Shown here: positions 21,045 to 33,302 of the stretch, piece by piece | Layout of the letters: the number at the start of each line of letters is the position of its first letter | Numbering within the stretch: the first letter of the stretch is position 1 | Origin: Actinernus sp. WN-2022 | Lineage: Eukaryota; Cnidaria; Anthozoa; Actiniaria; Actinernidae | Assembly (NCBI GenBank): GCA_030867875.1 | Contig: JAOWCC010001589.1 | Coordinates: forward strand, 88,807,537 to 88,871,536 | Length of the DNA: 64,000 nt | Direction of reading: 5' to 3' | The notes under the pieces: model-generated | The model's database searches: none | What the model was told of the DNA's origin: nothing | Seen by the model: only the letters and a program-made list of their open reading frames with translations | Program-made: the position numbers and the translations under genes

Positions 21045-22672
21045 CACTCGAGTGATCCATCAAATTACCGGCCAATCTCGGTTTTGCCCGTTTTGTCCAA
21101 GGTCATAGAGCGACACGTGCATGACGTATTATACACCTTTCTGTGTGAAAATAACTTAATCTATTCCAGGCAGTCTGGATTTCGTAAGCAACATAATACT
21201 GAAACAGCTCTCATTAAGATCATTGATGAGCTGCTATCCAATTTAGATAAGAACAAGGTCAGCGGTATGCTTCTTATTGACTACTGCAAGGCGTTTGACA
21301 TGGTGGATCACCAAATCCTGCTCCAGAAGCTGAAGTGTTATGGCATAGTAGACCGCGAACACAGTTGGTTACAGTCATATCTTTCAAATAGAAAGCAAAC
21401 TGTCTGCTTGGCGGGCAAGGAGTCCTCTGTTGTTTCTATGGAACATGGAGTGCCACAGGGCTCTATTCTGGGACCGCTATTGTTCATCATATTTATTAAT
21501 GACTTGCCGTTGCATGTCTCGTCGCAGACAGACCTGTATGCTGATGACACCACGGTGACAGCTTCTGCCGATTGTGGTTCTATGGTACACCTCGAAAGGG
21601 CACTTAACACAGCTGTTGCTGAAGTCCAACTGTGGGCATCGGCTAATAAACTTCCCCTTAATGAGGATAAAACGAAAGTCTTGTTCATTACCGGTAAACG
21701 ACTTGCCTCTAGGATTGAAGAACATCCGAATATTACAGTTAATGGCAAGAAGCTTGCAAACGTTACTAGTGCTACCCTATTAGGTCTGGTGATTGATAGT
21801 CATTTGTCATTTAACGATCACGTAGACAAACTCTGTAAGAAACTTTCCCAACGCATAGCATTACTAAGAAAAATAAGGTCATATTTACCTTTGCCACAAA
21901 GAATTCTTTTTTATAACGCCATGATCCGACCAGTAATGAATTATGTAAGCGTTATATGGGCAGCTTGTGATAAAGAGTGTTTAGGCAGAGTACTGAAATT
22001 ACAGAAAAGAGCTGCAAGAGTAATCTTATTTGCAGATCGACTTTCACCATCGGTGCAACTGTTTAATAAACTGCGCTTGCTACCTTTTTATGAAGAGTCA
22101 AAAATAAGTAAATGTTCAATTGTATATAAGCGTATCCATGGCAACCTTCCATCCTACTTAATGGAGCAAATCAAGCTTAATAATCAATTACATGCCCGTA
22201 ACACAAGATACTCTGGTATTAATGTGATTTGTCCCCGTTATTCTAGAGAAACTGAAGGAGGTAGAACATTTGCTGTTACTAGTTGTAAATTGTGGAACTC
22301 TCTACCATTAGATTTAAGGAAGCAAGACTCTTTACATTCTTTTAGACGTAACATGTGGAATCGAATTTTTAGTGAGCAAAAATTTATACATCATTTTGTT
22401 ATTTAATTCAATTTTATCCGTTATCTTTTCCTGTTGTCCATTTTTATGCCTAGTCTAGTTTTATATATTCTTGCATTTTTATACTTAAATTTAGCTAGTT
22501 ATAGATTAGTAGTTTTTTAGATTTTAATATTGTATATGTAGAACGTAGAGCTTTTTATATCACTGTTTGTATTTTAACTACTAGGAGGGCCACAAGTTTA
22601 TTAGCGTTGCTATTATGTGTTACCCTCGCTAAATAAAGTCTTTATTATTATTATTATTATTATTATTATAAT
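21045..22672 (+). mobile_element. Young CR1/L2-like LINE with an open reverse transcriptase frame
   Basis: A 440-codon open frame (from before 21084 to 22406) covers most of a LINE reverse transcriptase in order: NYRPISVLPVLSKVIERHV, SGFRKQHNTETAL, a LLIDYCKAFDMVDH motif A with its catalytic aspartate, GVPQGSILGPLLFIIFIND, the catalytic YADD (LYADDTTVT), LPLNEDKTK, a LLGLVIDSHLSF thumb, and a C-terminus with KLWNSLPLDLR. No stop or frameshift lies within it, so it is a recent insertion. The copy is 5'-truncated at about 21045, just before NYRPI, so the endonuclease and ORF1 are missing and it cannot be autonomous. The 3' UTR ends with AATAAAGTC and (TTA)n at about 22632-22672. Confidence 0.92.
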
Positions 22673-23622
22673 TATTCGTTATAACTTGAAAGAATACAAT
22701 TTTACGGAAGCCAATATGATTTAGAAATCGCTTTGATCGGGACAAATGAGTTTCGCTATAATACCATCACCCAATGTATCCCCCCAAAAAAACTTCCATA
22801 CAAACTACTGTAAAATCCTGAGCAACTCCGGATCTGTTTATTGATGAAATTTAATGCCTAGTGCGCACGCGTGGCATGAATTTCTGACAATGTTGCGTGC
22901 CTCTGTTTTTGTTTTGATTTTTATGAAACCGAGGCTTGCCGGTCGATCAAATGCGAAGTACAAAATCGTCCTTCTACTCACTTTCATCATTTGTTTGTAT
23001 GTCTGCAAAACACGGAAAAGAACTCTTCGTTATCAATCGAGTGTTGATAGAAGATTAACAACATAGTTAGAGTGCTTACGGTTCCATTGTTGCAGGCGAA
23101 GTAAACATCGGCTGTGAGCATCAGGCCGGAGAAATGAAAGTTTAGTTTACTCTTTCTCTTGATTCGGTCACTGAACATCGTCGGTGTTTACTTTTTCCTT
23201 TTACTAACCAAAAACCCATAATAACAAAGCCAAGTCGGGTGCCGAGGAATGGAAGAAGGGGTGCTTGTATAAAGTTTTGCCAAATGTATCAAAAGACAGA
23301 AGCAAATGTAAACATAGGTACCCAATGGTGAACTCGTGGATGTAGTGACGAAGTTAGTGAATTGCTAAGAAAAGCCTTCATCTGAAAAGTATACAACACT
23401 GGTCCATTATGCTTGGAATGAACAGGAGCCATGTATAATCCTTAACTTTGTTGTTAGCAGTGAAGTTCATATTGCCATTTACTGTTGATGATGTGACAAC
23501 TTTCAGGATAGGTAATGAAAGTTACATGTACCTAGATATCATCCAAACTTCAGAGCTGAAATAAAGCTTGCGCGCTCTTCAGAACAAATGAGATGACTGA
23601 TCCATAAAAATAAAAATGGTTG
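22673..23622. other. Intron sequence without recognised features
   Basis: No supported gene, repeat or bounded element. The short frames here (22854-23066, 22987-23178) have no recognisable pattern. Confidence 0.45.
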
Positions 23623-23753
23623 CAGGGGCCCGTTTCTCGAAAGCCCCGATAACTTACCGGACCCGGTAATACCGTTAAAAATGCTAAAAACGTATTGCTT
23701 ACCGGGCCCGGTAAGTTATCAAGTTATCGGGGCTTTCGAGAAACGGGCCCCTG
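23623..23753. mobile_element. Palindromic MITE (131 bp), CAGGGGCCCGTTTCTCGAAA ends
   Basis: CAGGGGCCCGTTTCTCGAAA and its exact complement bound the element. The next blocks (GCCCCGATAACTT, ACCGG-CCCGGTAA) also pair, so almost the whole unit folds into one hairpin. The CAGGGG end resembles hAT MITEs. No TSD was resolved. Confidence 0.85.
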
Positions 23754-23972
23754 GCCGTAGCTAGCAGCGAGACAAGCGGGGTATCTGCCCCACCCCCCGC
23801 CCCCCAAAAAATAACCTAGTGAAGAATAATAGAAAATACTCGCTTAACCATTTGGGGAGTTTTACATACGTTTTACGCATGTAACCTATCTGAAATAGCT
23901 GAAAATGGCATTTCAGAGCTTCTATATTTCAAAATAATAAAAAAACTATGTTCGTTCCTGGGCCTTCCCTGA

Positions 23973-24130
23973 GTTGGCAGAACGCCCAGTGAAATATAAA
24001 CTGATCGACATCTTGAGATTGTAACGCCTAATTACCGCGAGAAAGGTCTCATTTCGTTGGCAGAAGGCCCAGTAAAATATAAAGTGATCGACATCTTGGA
24101 ATTACTGTGGGAAAGGTCTCATTTCATTGG
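23973..24130. repeat. Imperfect tandem duplication (83 and 70 bp)
   Basis: Both units run TTGGCAGAA-GCCCAGT-AAATATAAA-TGATCGACATCTTG...GAAAGGTCTCATTTC. The first has about 12 extra bases in the middle. Confidence 0.8.
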
Positions 24131-25800
24131 TTAGAAATCTTATCTAAAGAACTAGGTTAGTGAAGATCTTTCTCATAAACGATATAAGAGATGTGATCTT
24201 ACACGTGTGTACTTCGGATCGGAATGATCTCGGAAAGCAGCCATAAAATTTCACGAAGAACACACACTCGATCAAATACTCGTAAATAAGAGTAAACGGA
24301 TTCTAATCCTACTTTAGAATTAAGGTACAATCTTAAACCACACATTTATATTTGTGATGTATTACACTCATCGGTATTTTATTCTGCCTTCGAGCCGGAA
24401 CTCATCCCCTTCAAGGACCGTTCAACGCTAGACTTCGGCGTGAGACATGTTTGCGAGTCAAGTCGCCAAATATTCCCGGTGTACCAGCGATTTCGCCCCC
24501 CCCCCCCCCCCCCCCCCCGTGAATTCGCCCCCCGGGGGGCGAAATCGCTAGTGAATTCGCCCCCCCCTTCCTCGCCCCCCTCTAGCGATTTCGCCCCCCC
24601 TCCCCTTCAACCTTTTAAAAGGTTATGAATACATGTTTTCCTTATTATTACTACTGTAATGTATTGGACGTGGAGAATAGTACGGCAAAAAGCTATCAGT
24701 AATGTGTATAAAGGCATGTAATTCAATTTTATTCTAAAATTCAAGCTTCACTTTTCTTCGACAAAATTCGTCATGAGGAGCCTCAAGTCGCTAAAGTTGG
24801 CATGATCCGTACTGAAAATCCGCGTTCCAAACATAGCTTCGGCTACCGAACAATAGCACATACGCTGCGGGAGGAAGTCTATCCCTCTTAACGAGGTGTT
24901 AAAGTTTTAAAATGTAGACACTTCTCTGTCAATAACCCCTACATTTGATCCGTTTAGCGTTCTAGCTCGAAGATGATATGATTGAAAATCAATCAATACC
25001 AGATGCACTTCCTGGTAACAACATTAGGTAACTCAGTACTAGTATTTATTCTGTTACGGGACCAACTCAAAGAAGAACAACCGCTTTTACTGCTTCAATG
25101 ATTTAATGTTTTTTTTTATTAAGATGTAATCACAAGATTGATTTTGGTGTTTTAACAAACATGTTTCATTAATCCATGTTTTCTCTAAACAGTTGGACTA
25201 CAACTGTCGTAGCCTTGAGGTTATAACCGCGTCATTATTTTTCAGTTGACCGTGTTTTTCCAAATAAAATAGGAACTGAAACTAAACCGACATGGATGAT
25301 ACGATGAAATTCGGAATAATTCCCTTTGCATGCTACTTAACGCTAATTTTGTCTTGTCTGATTGAATAAACTGAATATACTTCTAGTCCTATACAAATTA
25401 CGGCCCACACTATTTTGACAGAAATTCTGCACCACACTTCACAAAAAAATAATGTTATTCAGTTGTTGTTGAACTTGTTGAAAAGAAAGGCCTGCGAAGC
25501 GGGCTAGAACGGCAACACTTTTCTGTAATGGTGGCTATAGTTTGCTGGACTCTTCCCTAAATCTATTATTATAGCATGATACGTCCCGTCTTCTTTGCTG
25601 TGCTTTTCAAGGAAAACATTATTTTCTTTCAAGTCGTTATGAAGAAATCCACGTTCGTGTAGATAAATCGTAATCTCGCAGACTTAATTGTTCAAGGATA
25701 TCAACACGTTCACGAAAACTAAGAGCTGAAGTTGAAGCTGCCTTCAGCTGCCTTGCTCATCATGAGACTTTCATTTTTAACGAACGACAAACTCTCCGCA
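24131..25800. other. Intron sequence; C-rich low-complexity block at 24497-24605
   Basis: No gene found. At 24497-24605 several C runs alternate with a GATTTCGCC / GAATTCGCC motif in both orientations, giving a small C-rich palindromic block. The proline-rich frame over it is an artefact. The remainder shows nothing I can name. Confidence 0.5.
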
Positions 25801-25824
25801 ATACACATACATGTACGGCATCAT

Positions 25825-26800
25825 TGTTCATTGATAGCTTATTACAGTAGTACTGTTATTAATGTAAACTTGTTTAATATGTTTACAGTACTGTTATTAT
25901 TTTTAAACTTGATTATCACGGACGTGCCACCTGAGCGATAAGTCAAGACTTGTATACAGTTATATATAGAACAAGAAACAACGCACAAATGACATCTTAT
26001 GTTTTTTGATAGCTTATTAGTATTGTTATTATTGTAAACTTGACTATCACGGGCGTGTCATCCGAGTGATAAGTCAGGGCAAGGCTTAGTCATGTATGGC
26101 TATATCTAAACAAGAAACTCAACCCACAAATGATATCTTATGTTTTTTGATAGCTTATTAGACAGTATTGTTATTATTGTAAACTTGACTATCACGGGCG
26201 TGTCACCTGAGCGATAAGTCAAGGCAAAGCTTAGTCATGTATGGTTATATCTAAACAAGAAACTCAACCCACAAATGACATCTTATGTTTTTTGATAGCT
26301 TATTAGTATTGTTATTATTGTAAACTTGACTATCACGGGCGTGTCACCTGAGCGATAAGTCAAGGCAAAGCTTAGTCATGTATGGTTATATCTAAACAAG
26401 AAACTCAACCCACAAATGACATCTTATGTTTTTTGATAGCTTATTAGTATTGTTATTATTGTAAACTTGACTATCACGGGCGTGTCACCTGAGCGATAAG
26501 TCAAGGCAAGGCTTAGTCATGTATGGTTATATCTAAACAAGAAACTCAACCCACAAATGACATCTTATGTTTTTTGATAGCTTATTAGTATTGTTATTAT
26601 TGTAAACTTGACTATCACGGGCGTGTCACCTGAGCGATAAGTCAAGGCAAGGCTTATATAGTCATGTATGGTTATATCTAAACAAGAAACTCAACCCACA
26701 AATGACATCTTATGTTTTTTGATGGTTATTAGTATTGTTATTATTGTAAACTTGACTATCACGGGCGTGTCACCTGAGCGATAAGTCAAGGTCATGTACA
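25825..26800. repeat. 141-bp satellite, ~7 copies
   Basis: The phrase ACTTGACTATCACGGGCGTG recurs with starts at 26038, 26183, 26324, 26465, 26606 and 26750 (spacing 145, 141, 141, 141, 144), with a more diverged first unit near 25907. Each unit includes CCACAAATGACATCTTATGT and GATAGCTTATTAGTATTG. The central units are nearly identical, so expansion is recent. Confidence 0.92.
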
Positions 26801-26839
26801 GTTGTTATCTAGAACAAGAAACACACATACGTGTACATT

Positions 26840-27307
26840 GTACATAAAAAATATACATGAATATGGGCGAATCTTGAAAAAAAAAAAAAAATGTTTTTTT
26901 TTTACGGACGATCGATAGATTGTCATGCTCATTGCCTATTTCAAACAGCCGCATCATTTTGAGAAACCTCATCGCGGCAGTCCGTTCGTACAGCGCCCGC
27001 TAGCGGTCTTCTATGCTTCGACCCTGGTCTTCTGTCCGTGTCTCGCCTTTTGTCGCCCCCCCCCCCCCGGATTCAGTTCGGATGCGACGCAGGCTAACTT
27101 ATCTGTGCCACCTCAATAACGAATGGATACACAACGTAGACTCATGGCGGCTGTTTTAACTGAATAGTACCTAAATTCAACTTCTGTTTTAAATTATTTC
27201 GGCCCTCATTTCACCTTAACATTGTCAAATTCTTCGTCTTTCTTCAATTAAACAACCCTGTTTAACTTTTGACCTCTCATGAGAAGGGTCTTACTTTGTT
27301 CTCCAGC
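26840..27307. other. Intron sequence, low complexity at 26878-26900
   Basis: An A-run followed by a T-run forms a short palindrome at about 26878-26901, and a C-run lies at 27057-27068. Nothing else recognised. Confidence 0.5.
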
Positions 27308-27530
27308 CGTTATCACAATTCCAAAATGAGCTCATTTGATTACCTCACTTAGTCATACTATGCCTTTATGCTTTTATGAAATCTAAAAATTAACACAAGC
27401 GCCTCTTACCGGTTGATTCTGAAGATAGATGTTTCGTTCATAATTATTATGCGGTAAATTCTAAGCGGCCTGTATTCATGTTTGTTACACGCTGTTTCCA
27501 GTTTCACGGCATGTTGAAATTAATTGTGCA
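27308..27530. repeat. Second copy of the hAT-relic flank (uninterrupted)
   Basis: It matches 7751-8120 through TGAGCTCATTTGATTACC, TTTATGCTTTTATGAAA, AGATGTTTC-TTCATAATTATT and TGTTTGTTACACGCTGTTTC, but lacks the MITE found at 7814-7956. It serves as the empty-site reference for that insertion. The transposase coding end seen at 8155-8350 is not present here. Confidence 0.75.
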
Positions 27531-27642
27531 AACACCACTGTGTATAGCTTTGGTGTAGGTCACAACTCTCAATCGAAACCAAAACACAGTAATTTTAAAT
27601 TGTAACCGAGCTTATTATCTGTTTTAGGTAATGGAGACTTAC

Positions 27643-28815
27643 CCGCAGAACGGCCAAGACCAGTTAGATTCAGCATATCCTGAAATTCATTGTCAGATAA
27701 ACGGGCTCTTACCTTGAACAAAAATAATTCCAGTCGGCCCTTCGTAGTTTGGCTATTTTTCTGTTCCAGGATCCATCGATCGGATATAGTTAACTCTGTG
27801 AAAATGCCGTTTGCTCCCTTATGTTCCACAGCGATATCGATGGCTGTTGAAATGGCAGTTCTGGCCGCTGACTCCTGATGAGGGCGATCCAAAATAGCTC
27901 GCCATAACCTAGCACACTCTGCCTGTAGCTGTTTCATCAATTAATTCGGAGACCCGGTGCTTAATTTTTTTTCCTCTTTGTTGGTGACAATAATCTTGGT
28001 CATATTCAATTTCAACTAAGGATATTTTTACGGACTTCGTAAGCGTTTCTGGTGATGAACTACAACTTTCACTAGAGGTGATTGAATTTGGCGGGCTTTC
28101 GGACAATTTTGGCGGGACTTTAGCCAGAGGTGATGTAACGAATCTTAACTGCGCCTTTAAGCAGAGTAACTCCTTGTTTGTTGCGTCAAGCTTTAGTGTA
28201 AGAACGCTAATCTGCTTTTGTAAGTCCACAACATCATTACCTGGAGGGCTTTGTGGAATACGGGAGGCTGGCTGTAAGGTATGAGCTCTCAACTGTACGT
28301 CCTCTAATCCCTTATTTAACCAAGCAATGACAAACCGTACATTATCGCTGCAACTGAAGAAGGAGATCGGGTCACTTGACTGTTCTAAGTCGTAGACATT
28401 TTCCTGGCCTCTATTTTTGCCGGCATTGAACCACGAATACCCGGGGGGGGGACTCCCATATAAAAGGGGTAGGGATGCTCGTCGGACATTTTCGATTTGA
28501 CCCCTAAGAGGTACTAAAATGGGCGTGGCTCAAGCTTATTTTGACCCCTAAAAGATAATAAAAATGTAAATTGATAACAGCTTTTTTGTTCAATTGACAC
28601 CTGACCCCTAAAAGGTACCGCTTTACATAGAAATGTCTGTGTTTGATGGTGGATACCCTAAGTGGTACCAAACTCCTGATTTTGACCCCTAAAAGGTACG
28701 ACGAGCATCCATGTACCCCTCACATAAGGGAGTCCCCCCCCCGGGCACGAATACTGCGCGGGCTCTTCACGGTCTCCACGTACATTATCTCCGTTTGATG
28801 TTGATTTGTTTTAGC
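27643..28815 (-). pseudogene. Unidentified protein-coding relic, split by a MITE and a frameshift
   Basis: On the - strand an open frame runs from about 28815 (REEPAQYSWFNA) and is interrupted by the MITE at 28745-28440. It continues through DPISFFSCSDNVRFVIAWLN, DVVDLQKQISVLTLKLDA (a likely coiled coil), a Ser/Pro-rich stretch and KISLVEIEYDQDYC. A frame change near 27945 follows, then CARLWRAILDRPHQESAA and FKVRARLSDNEFQDML, ending at a GTAAGT donor (27642-27637). The two reading frames and the MITE show it is broken; the long open stretches and the donor show it was a real exon of at least 270 codons. I do not recognise the family. It could be a host gene or part of a DNA transposon, since a hAT-related repeat lies next to it. 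Confidence 0.6.
28440..28745. mobile_element. hAT-like MITE (306 bp) with 8-bp TSD
   Basis: The ends are CCCGGGGGGGGACTCCC and its complement, flanked by the exact 8-bp duplication CACGAATA (28432-28439 and 28746-28753). The interior repeats TGACCCCTAAAAGGTA several times. It sits inside the coding relic at 27643-28815; removing the element and one TSD copy rejoins the frame in register, which confirms the boundaries. Confidence 0.9.
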
Positions 28816-29589
28816 TTATCAGGAAATATTTGGAAAACTAAGTTACGAGCAAAAATGCGGGGTGATGTAACGCATATCTCGCTAGAAAGAGCATACTATG
28901 CTTTAGAGGCATCAAGGTCGGCAGAATATACTCGACGAAGCAACACCTTTATCACTAGAGCTTCACCACATTGCTACAGCTTAGACTAAACTTTCATATT
29001 TTCCGCTAAAAGACTTGTGGTCACCAACGGAGTACATGATTGGACACCATAGATTGGACATGTCAAAAAGGTAACCCAATACTAGTACAAATTAGTACAA
29101 AGATTAAGAGCGTATCTGTTTTGGAGAAATGATAGATAGAGTTATCTGCAAGCATTGGATATTGCAATCCTACAACTTTGTTAAATAAAGCAAGTTACAT
29201 TTCTAATTGAAATATAATGTGTTTAGAATATAATATATACACGTAAAAAATCAACTGCACACGTGTGCAAACCGGTCCCCGGTTTCTGTACAACGGAATG
29301 TTTGCCACTGATCTGTCAAAACTCCACGCCGCCAAAGTGGACTCCAACAAGAATGCACGGTATCCCATGTACCTCGCTTGAATAAATAATAGGGTACAAT
29401 ATATTATTGAAATATGTTCTTTTTACTTCAATCTAAACTTGACAGCATTTGCGAAGAGTGTCAAACTCTGAAAACCACAAACACAAATTTGCATATTCTG
29501 CCAAATCCTATTAATGCGACACTACCACGGTGACACAGTCCGGCACAAAGAATTAGCAAAGCAATTGCATTTGGCCGAGAAGAAAGGAG
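28816..29589. other. Intron sequence without recognised features
   Basis: No gene or bounded repeat supported. Confidence 0.45.
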
Positions 29590-30178
29590 AATCAGGCATC
29601 GATAGCTTCTTCACTCCAGTTTCTAGTATACATTCACATCATACAAGACTTGCATCCAAATCATCGTTTGGACTTCCAACAATCAGAACAAACTATGGCA
29701 AATTTAATATAAGATATATTGGTCCTAAAGTATGGAATAGCATTGACGAGCTCACAAAACACCTCAATAAATCTGGCTTTAAAAGGAAGCTTCAAAATGA
29801 TATTATAGATTCCTATAATAAAATCACCTGAATACCATCTGTCCTCCTTTCTATTTATTCAACATGTATTTTCTATTCATTTTGTATATAATCTGCAGCA
29901 CTGTTTTGTTAGGTTTAGTTTCAATGTTTAAGTATGTTATTATATTACTTTACTATCATATTTTACTATTTCATTTCTCCTTACCGTCCATCCTGTAACT
30001 GACCTTATTAATATATTTAAATTATCAGTCTGCAAATAGTGTCATCTGACTTAGATTAGCCTCATGGTTATTTTCAGATGACCTGTACTTAACTTCGTTA
30101 CTTTCCATCTTTCTATATAGTCGATCTCTCCTCTGTAAATATGTAACCTAAGTACGAAATAAACTTGTTGTTGTTGTT
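29590..30178 (+). mobile_element. LINE 3' fragment with (TTG)n tail
   Basis: The frame ending at 29831 reads HHTRLASKSSFGLPTIRTNY, GKFNIRYIGPKVWNSI and GFKRKLQN, the C-terminus of a CR1/L2-like reverse transcriptase. The 3' UTR ends AATAAACTTG then (TTG)n at about 30162-30178. It belongs to the same family as the large LINE at 43215-45880 (shared TNYGKFNIRY and the tail). Confidence 0.85.
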
Positions 30179-32774
30179 GTAACACATTGCCCTGAATATT
30201 TTTCCCGAGACATCGGAGTCATGCCCAAGCGCTTCGAATTCCTATTGCACTGCGTTCTCCATTCATCGCCTATTTTTAAGAAAAAAGCTTGGTCGAATCC
30301 CTCGTCGAATCGTACCAAACATCAAGAACAGAGCGTAAAAGAGCTGAGCATATTTAAAATGGAGCTGTTGACACGTTTCTAAAGAATTAGTGATGGAATG
30401 TGTCAACACGAACCATTTCCGTGAGGGGGTATTTACTGATAACACCTAATTAACACACCGGATACCTGAAAAACTAATATCCAGCAGCGTCCAAAAAATG
30501 GAGCCTGAGGCTCGTCATGACGGTAAACGTAAAGCTACGGTAAACGCTGCAATTTTCATTCGCGCGAACAGTGCAACAAGAAACTCAACAAGGGTTTTGC
30601 AATCTTCGTCAATCTTCGAATGATTAGTTGTTAGTATCAGTCTTGCCTGAAGCCAACATGTAGATGATGTAATTATTGTGGACACTTAAAGGAAGTGTTA
30701 CCGACTCGCGTGAAAACGTCCTGAATAAACAAGCAGCAATGAACTAATCAGGATCTAAAACGGCGGGAAGTTTTAAAACTTACTTTAGCTTGTAGCGAGT
30801 GGAACTCATATTTGGAAACAACTGCCAAATTGTTTGATGATTTTTTCATGCATGAAAACCATAATGAAGTTGTCGTAATTATCGTGCTATGTAAGATTTT
30901 GATAACCCGTTAATGCTCGCGTCGATCCATCATCTATTTCGAGAAAACACTGTGAAGGAGCGTTACCGACTCGCGTGCTTTGTTCTATTTCAATTGAGCT
31001 AACGGCGCTTGTTAATTCGGTAATTAGATCAGTTCTAACTAGGAAAACCTTTCTGGATAAACAGCTTATTAACTAATGAGAAGATAAAACGGCGGTAAGT
31101 TTTGCAGTACAGAAATCGCTGTGACACCGGGAAACCAAACCTTCTGTGCAATACAGAACCTTGTAAACAAGTCCATCATTTCATAAAGTTGATTTTTCTG
31201 CCATCACAGTGTATATTCTCCGTGTAAAACACTTCTGCAGCTCTGAATGCCACTCGCCCGACAGCTCACAGTGCCTCAAACTCGTCCCCGAGGCTTCCTC
31301 GCTCTGATTTATTTTCGAATCTGAACTACTGAAATACCAAAACAAATTGCATACACCATTCTTGTTGCAGATCCCCCCTCCCTTCAGTAGGTAGCTGGGA
31401 TCATGTATTATGTGACTACAAGGCCAGTAGGTAGCTGGGATCATGTATTATATGACTACAAGGCCAGAAATGAAGAGGGAATCGAAGGATAAAGTTAATA
31501 TGACTGAAGTTTTGTGGATAAAGTCAACATATCATTATTTTAATCTCACTTCAGTATTTTATCCCTTTTTCCTAAAACTTGAAAACTATAGAGCAGAGCC
31601 CTTGTTTGAAGCAATGATATAATCCTGAGGATTCTGGGTTTTTTTCTGTACTCTAATATTACAAGTTAGAAATGCACTACTCAATGCTCATTAAACATTT
31701 TTTTTCTAAAATCTGCATCCTTATATATAGTTCAAAATTTGTAGTGCTTTGTTTACGAAAACATGCTAGTATAAGCATTATGAACACCCCAATTGTTCCA
31801 GTTTGCCACTCCATAGTTAGAATCAACATTTTTATATAACTGCTTTGCTATAAGGCTGTGAAGTTTCTAATATTGTCCTTCCCAACAGTCTCTCAAAATG
31901 TTTGGGCTATATTCTCGCCACCTCATTCTTGCAGGTGGGTGGAAGGATTCTTGGCTTTCTCACCTACAATATTTTTATTATAAAATTCATTCACTTTTGT
32001 ACAGCAGTACCATGTTTCAACTATAATAATTAATTTAGTTGTAAATTTAGAAAAGTCTCTGGTAAATTGTTGTAATAAACTAACAGTACTCTGTCATTTT
32101 ACCATTCATTTATATAGTTTGTTGTTGCTTCAGTTCAGTCCGCCGAAGGCGAAGGTTCACATACATGTAATTACAGACAAACTCCCACATCATGCCCATC
32201 GGCCCGTCAAAAAATACGCTTAGAAAATCCACTGCACTTCTCCAGCATTGACTTGCAACGTGTCAGGATAGTAAAATGGTCCCTTTCCTCTTTGACCACT
32301 CCAGCCAGTGCCAGTGGAATCTCTTTCGGTGAATCAGTCGATCCAGTTTATAAGATCACCGTTGATGACAGTGGCACAGCACAACGCAAAAAATCACTGA
32401 TACTTTTACCTGCAAAACCCAGATGTTGCTTCCTCTTGTTCCGACGGTCAAATACAGAAAAACAAAGTCTTATTTGCCGAACAGAACCAAGCTAACGTGG
32501 TCTTCCTACCGACGGTTCCGCCATGATGCCCTCTTCATAAACATACATCACATCCTTCGTAACATACTAAATTTCACCTACATTACAACCTAAATGTCTT
32601 TAAAATGCCACGAATGCAGAAATGATGCCTTACAATTTGGCAACATGTGAAAATAAATATACTGAAAGTCAGATTGGAAAAACGGCCGATGGAAGTGGAT
32701 TGCACAGAGCGATCGAAAAGAGTGCATTTTTCGACTTTGACAAAAGATGGCGGCCAGCGTCTAAGCGCGCAAAG
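30179..32774. other. Intron sequence; small tandem duplication at 31385-31464
   Basis: The only clear structure is two copies of a 40-bp unit (CAGTAGGTAGCTGGGATCAT...) at 31385-31424 and 31425-31464. A TTACCGACTCGCGTG motif recurs near 30697 and 30963. The frames at 32253-32495 and 32622-32834 show no domain pattern. Confidence 0.5.
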
Positions 32775-33000
32775 CGTAATGGTCCGTCCTCAGTGCGTCT
32801 TTTTAAATTTGTAATTCACTGGGAGTTTTCTTAGTTAAAACGTTCTACTTTAAAGCTTAGCCTCAGGCTTGAACACTTAATTTGTAATTCACTGCGAGTT
32901 TACTTAGTTGAAACGTTCTACTTTAAAGCTTAGCCTAAAGCTTGAACACTTAATTTGTAATTCACTGCGAGTTTACTTTATAGTTAAAACATTTTACTTA
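32775..33000. repeat. ~69-bp tandem repeat (2.7 copies) with TIR-like left end
   Basis: It begins GCGTAATGGTCCGTCC, the inverse of the end seen at 20222-20247. Units of TTTGTAATTCACTG-GAGTTT and TTCTACTTTAAAGCTTAGCC are then repeated. Same family as 20126-20250. Confidence 0.75.
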
Positions 33001-33302
33001 AAATAGTTGACGCCCTCGGAAGATTTACCAAACCTGTATTTGAACAATCTCCCCAGTGCCTCCATTCTTATCAGTCAGCGGAACAAAATGTTTTTCTGCG
33101 GTGTGGGGTGGTGTAGGGCATTGATGGACAATGAAATGGTGCATGCTTATTAAATGCAACCTTATAACAAAGAAAATAAATATTACACGATCTCTCAAAA
33201 ATGTGGATATTTATTTTAATTAGGTCGTCATCTTATAAATTAGTACTCAACTAGAATCACCGCAATACACACGCAGTAATAACTTTTTTGTTGCCTACTT
33301 AG

